Source: Caldifarciminota bacterium
GTDB taxonomy: Bacteria; Hydrothermota; UBA3072; B12-G15
Direction: 5' to 3'
Assembly (NCBI GenBank): GCA_021163525.1
Contig: JAGGTX010000073.1
Span: 1-7,386 of the forward strand
Length of the DNA stretch: 7,386 nucleotides
The notes beneath the pieces were generated by a model. It was given only the letters and a program-made list of their open reading frames with translations. It ran no database searches and had not been told where the DNA came from. Position 1 is the stretch's first letter; each line of letters opens with the position of its first letter. The position numbers and the translations under genes were made by a program. Positions 5,952 to 7,386 of this stretch are shown piece after piece.

Positions 5952-7386
5952 AATCATTAGAGAATCAAGGGGTATTCTTCCAATCCCTGAAATGTTTGAG
6001 AGGGTTGCACAGGAACATCCTGACATCCCTGCCCTCCAGATGAGAAAGGAGTACGGCTGGGAGAGGTACACCTATGGTAAACTCTATACAATTGTGAAGA
6101 TGCTGGCAAAAGGATTGACAGAAACATTTGGATTGAAAAAGGGAGACCATGTTGCCATAAGGGGTTCAAACTGCCCTGAATGGATAATATCTTCACTTGC
6201 TGTCCACTGGTTTGGTGGTGTTGTTGTGCCAATAGATGCAAGGCTCACTGAATCTGAGGCACTCCACATATTGAGGTTATCTGATTCAAAACTCATTATT
6301 ACAGATTCACCTTCTGAAGGGTTTGCAAAGGTATGCAGTCAGGTGGAATTTGACGAGATAAAGGACTACTATAAAAGTCCGGGTATGGAGAGGAAGAAGT
6401 CCCTCACGCTTGAAGACCTTGCAGTTCTCTTCTTCACATCTGGAACAACAGGAAACTCAAAAGGTGTGATGCTATCTCACAGGAATATCATGTCCAATGT
6501 TGACCAGGTATATATGATTCTTGAATTCTACCCTGGTGATAATCAATTCCTCATTCTTCCTCTTCACCATGTGTTCCCTTACACAGTGGGATTTATACTT
6601 TCCATCACATCAGGTCTCATACTCACAATTGCAAGGTCCTTCAAGTCCAATGAACTGAAACAGGATATGCTGGCAACAAAACCTTTGATTGTGCTGGCAG
6701 TTCCACTTTTACTTGAGAAGATTGTTCAGGGTATAGAGAGGGAATTGAAAAAGCAGAAGGGTCTGAAAAAAGGAATTATTGGCCTGTTCTCAGCCATTGC
6801 CTTGCCACTTACAAAGAGGAACATAAGGGGATTATCAAAGAATGTGTTCAAGGCCATAAGGGAAGCACTGGGGATGGACCACCTGAGATACCTTGTATCT
6901 GGTGGAGCAGCACTTCCAGAGTGGGTATCAAGAAGACTGGAGATATGGGGATTTCCACTCCTTCAGGGTTATGGACTTACTGAAACCTCACCCGTTGTTT
7001 CTGTGAACCCACCAGAAAGGCCTAAAAATACATCCATTGGTCTTCCACTCCCTGGTGTGGATGTAAAACTCATTGATGAGATTGAGGGGGTTGGAGAGCT
7101 GGTTGTAAGGGGACCCAATGTTATGATGGGATACTACAAGAACCCAAAGGCAACAAGGAAAGTCCTCTCAGAGGATGGGTGGTTTAGGACCGGTGACCTT
7201 GGATATATTGATGATGAAGGGTATATATACATAACCGGAAGGGCAAAATCCGTTATAGTGACCAGAGGTGGAAAAAACATATATCCAGAGGAAATAGAAG
7301 AAAAGATAGGGGAATCCCAATTTGTTGAAGAGGTGCTTGTTCTGATGGAAAAGAATGTGAATACTGGACTTGATGAACTTGTAGCA
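5941..7386 (+). CDS. AMP-forming acyl-CoA synthetase, FadD/COG1022-like (3' partial)
   Basis: An open frame of 482 codons runs to the window edge without a stop. It belongs to the ANL adenylating superfamily: P-loop FTSGTTGNSKGVMLSH (165-180, bases 6433-6480), LPLHHVFP (206-213), VSGGAALP (319-326), A5 motif QGYGLTETSP (342-351), A7 motif WFRTGDLGYID (414-424) and the hinge/A8 motif GRAKSVIVTRGGKNIYPEEIE (433-453). The C-terminal catalytic lysine (A10) would lie past the edge. These enzymes activate a carboxylic acid to acyl-AMP and then transfer it, normally to CoA. The P-loop and GGKNIYPEEIE style fit long-chain fatty acyl-CoA (or acyl-ACP) synthetases, but the substrate cannot be read from sequence. 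ATG 5941 is preferred because GGAGGAG at 5929-5935 sits 5 bases before it; an in-frame ATG at 5923 and TTG at 5920 are possible but poorly placed. It overlaps trmFO by 11 bp. Confidence 0.93.
   Translation, partial: MGSKIIRESRGILPIPEMFERVAQEHPDIPALQMRKEYGWERYTYGKLYTIVKMLAKGLTETFGLKKGDHVAIRGSNCPEWIISSLAVHWFGGVVVPIDARLTESEALHILRLSDSKLIITDSPSEGFAKVCSQVEFDEIKDYYKSPGMERKKSLTLEDLAVLFFTSGTTGNSKGVMLSHRNIMSNVDQVYMILEFYPGDNQFLILPLHHVFPYTVGFILSITSGLILTIARSFKSNELKQDMLATKPLIVLAVPLLLEKIVQGIERELKKQKGLKKGIIGLFSAIALPLTKRNIRGLSKNVFKAIREALGMDHLRYLVSGGAALPEWVSRRLEIWGFPLLQGYGLTETSPVVSVNPPERPKNTSIGLPLPGVDVKLIDEIEGVGELVVRGPNVMMGYYKNPKATRKVLSEDGWFRTGDLGYIDDEGYIYITGRAKSVIVTRGGKNIYPEEIEEKIGESQFVEEVLVLMEKNVNTGLDELVA

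Noticed and set aside
5712..6296. Several - strand frames of 60-120 codons across the trmFO/acyl-CoA synthetase junction
   Set aside because: All are shadows of two clear protein families on the + strand, mutually overlapping and without motifs.
1..7386. Searched for tRNA/rRNA, CRISPR, insertion-sequence ends, inverted repeats with T-tracts, and a defence or toxin-antitoxin system
   Set aside because: Nothing convincing was seen by reading. The window is almost entirely covered by five coding genes with uniform codon style and no sign of recent transfer.

Overview
The window is a gene-dense stretch from a bacterium with an outer membrane. The evidence for the outer membrane is a large protein that carries an Omp85-like beta-barrel and ends in a C-terminal phenylalanine. 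Base composition looks to be roughly in the low-to-mid 40s percent GC by eye. Arginine is written almost entirely with AGG/AGA codons and ATA is common for isoleucine, a style often seen in thermophiles and in deep-branching, mostly uncultured Gram-negative phyla. I cannot name the species. A WOR-3/Stahlbacteria-, Hydrothermae- or Caldithrix-like lineage is only a guess.

There are five genes, all on the + strand, and every adjacent pair overlaps. (1) 1-1467: a YifB/ComM-family AAA+ ATPase (Mg-chelatase-like), missing about 25 N-terminal residues off the left edge. (2) 1452-1892: an unrecognised 146-aa membrane protein with a charged, helix-prone N-terminus and about four membrane segments. 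(3) 1889-4678: a 929-aa exported protein that joins a gluzincin-type metallopeptidase-like domain (HELVH plus a downstream Glu), a TolB/WD40-like beta-propeller and an Omp85/D15-like outer-membrane barrel. (4) 4668-5951: TrmFO, the folate/FAD-dependent tRNA m5U54 methyltransferase. (5) 5941-7386: an AMP-forming acyl-CoA synthetase (FadD/COG1022-like), cut by the right edge with no stop codon.

The overlaps are 16, 4, 11 and 11 bp, so there is no intergenic DNA. No promoter or terminator is visible and no stretch lacks a gene. The five genes are most simply read as one translationally coupled transcript that starts before and continues beyond the window. Their functions (DNA processing, envelope, tRNA modification, lipid activation) do not form an obvious single pathway. 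The only pair with a plausible direct link is the small membrane protein and the outer-membrane protein, which share an ATGA junction.

I found no RNA genes, mobile elements, CRISPR arrays or nucleotide repeats. The most interesting item is the three-part outer-membrane protein and its uncharacterised membrane-protein neighbour. The rest is ordinary housekeeping content.
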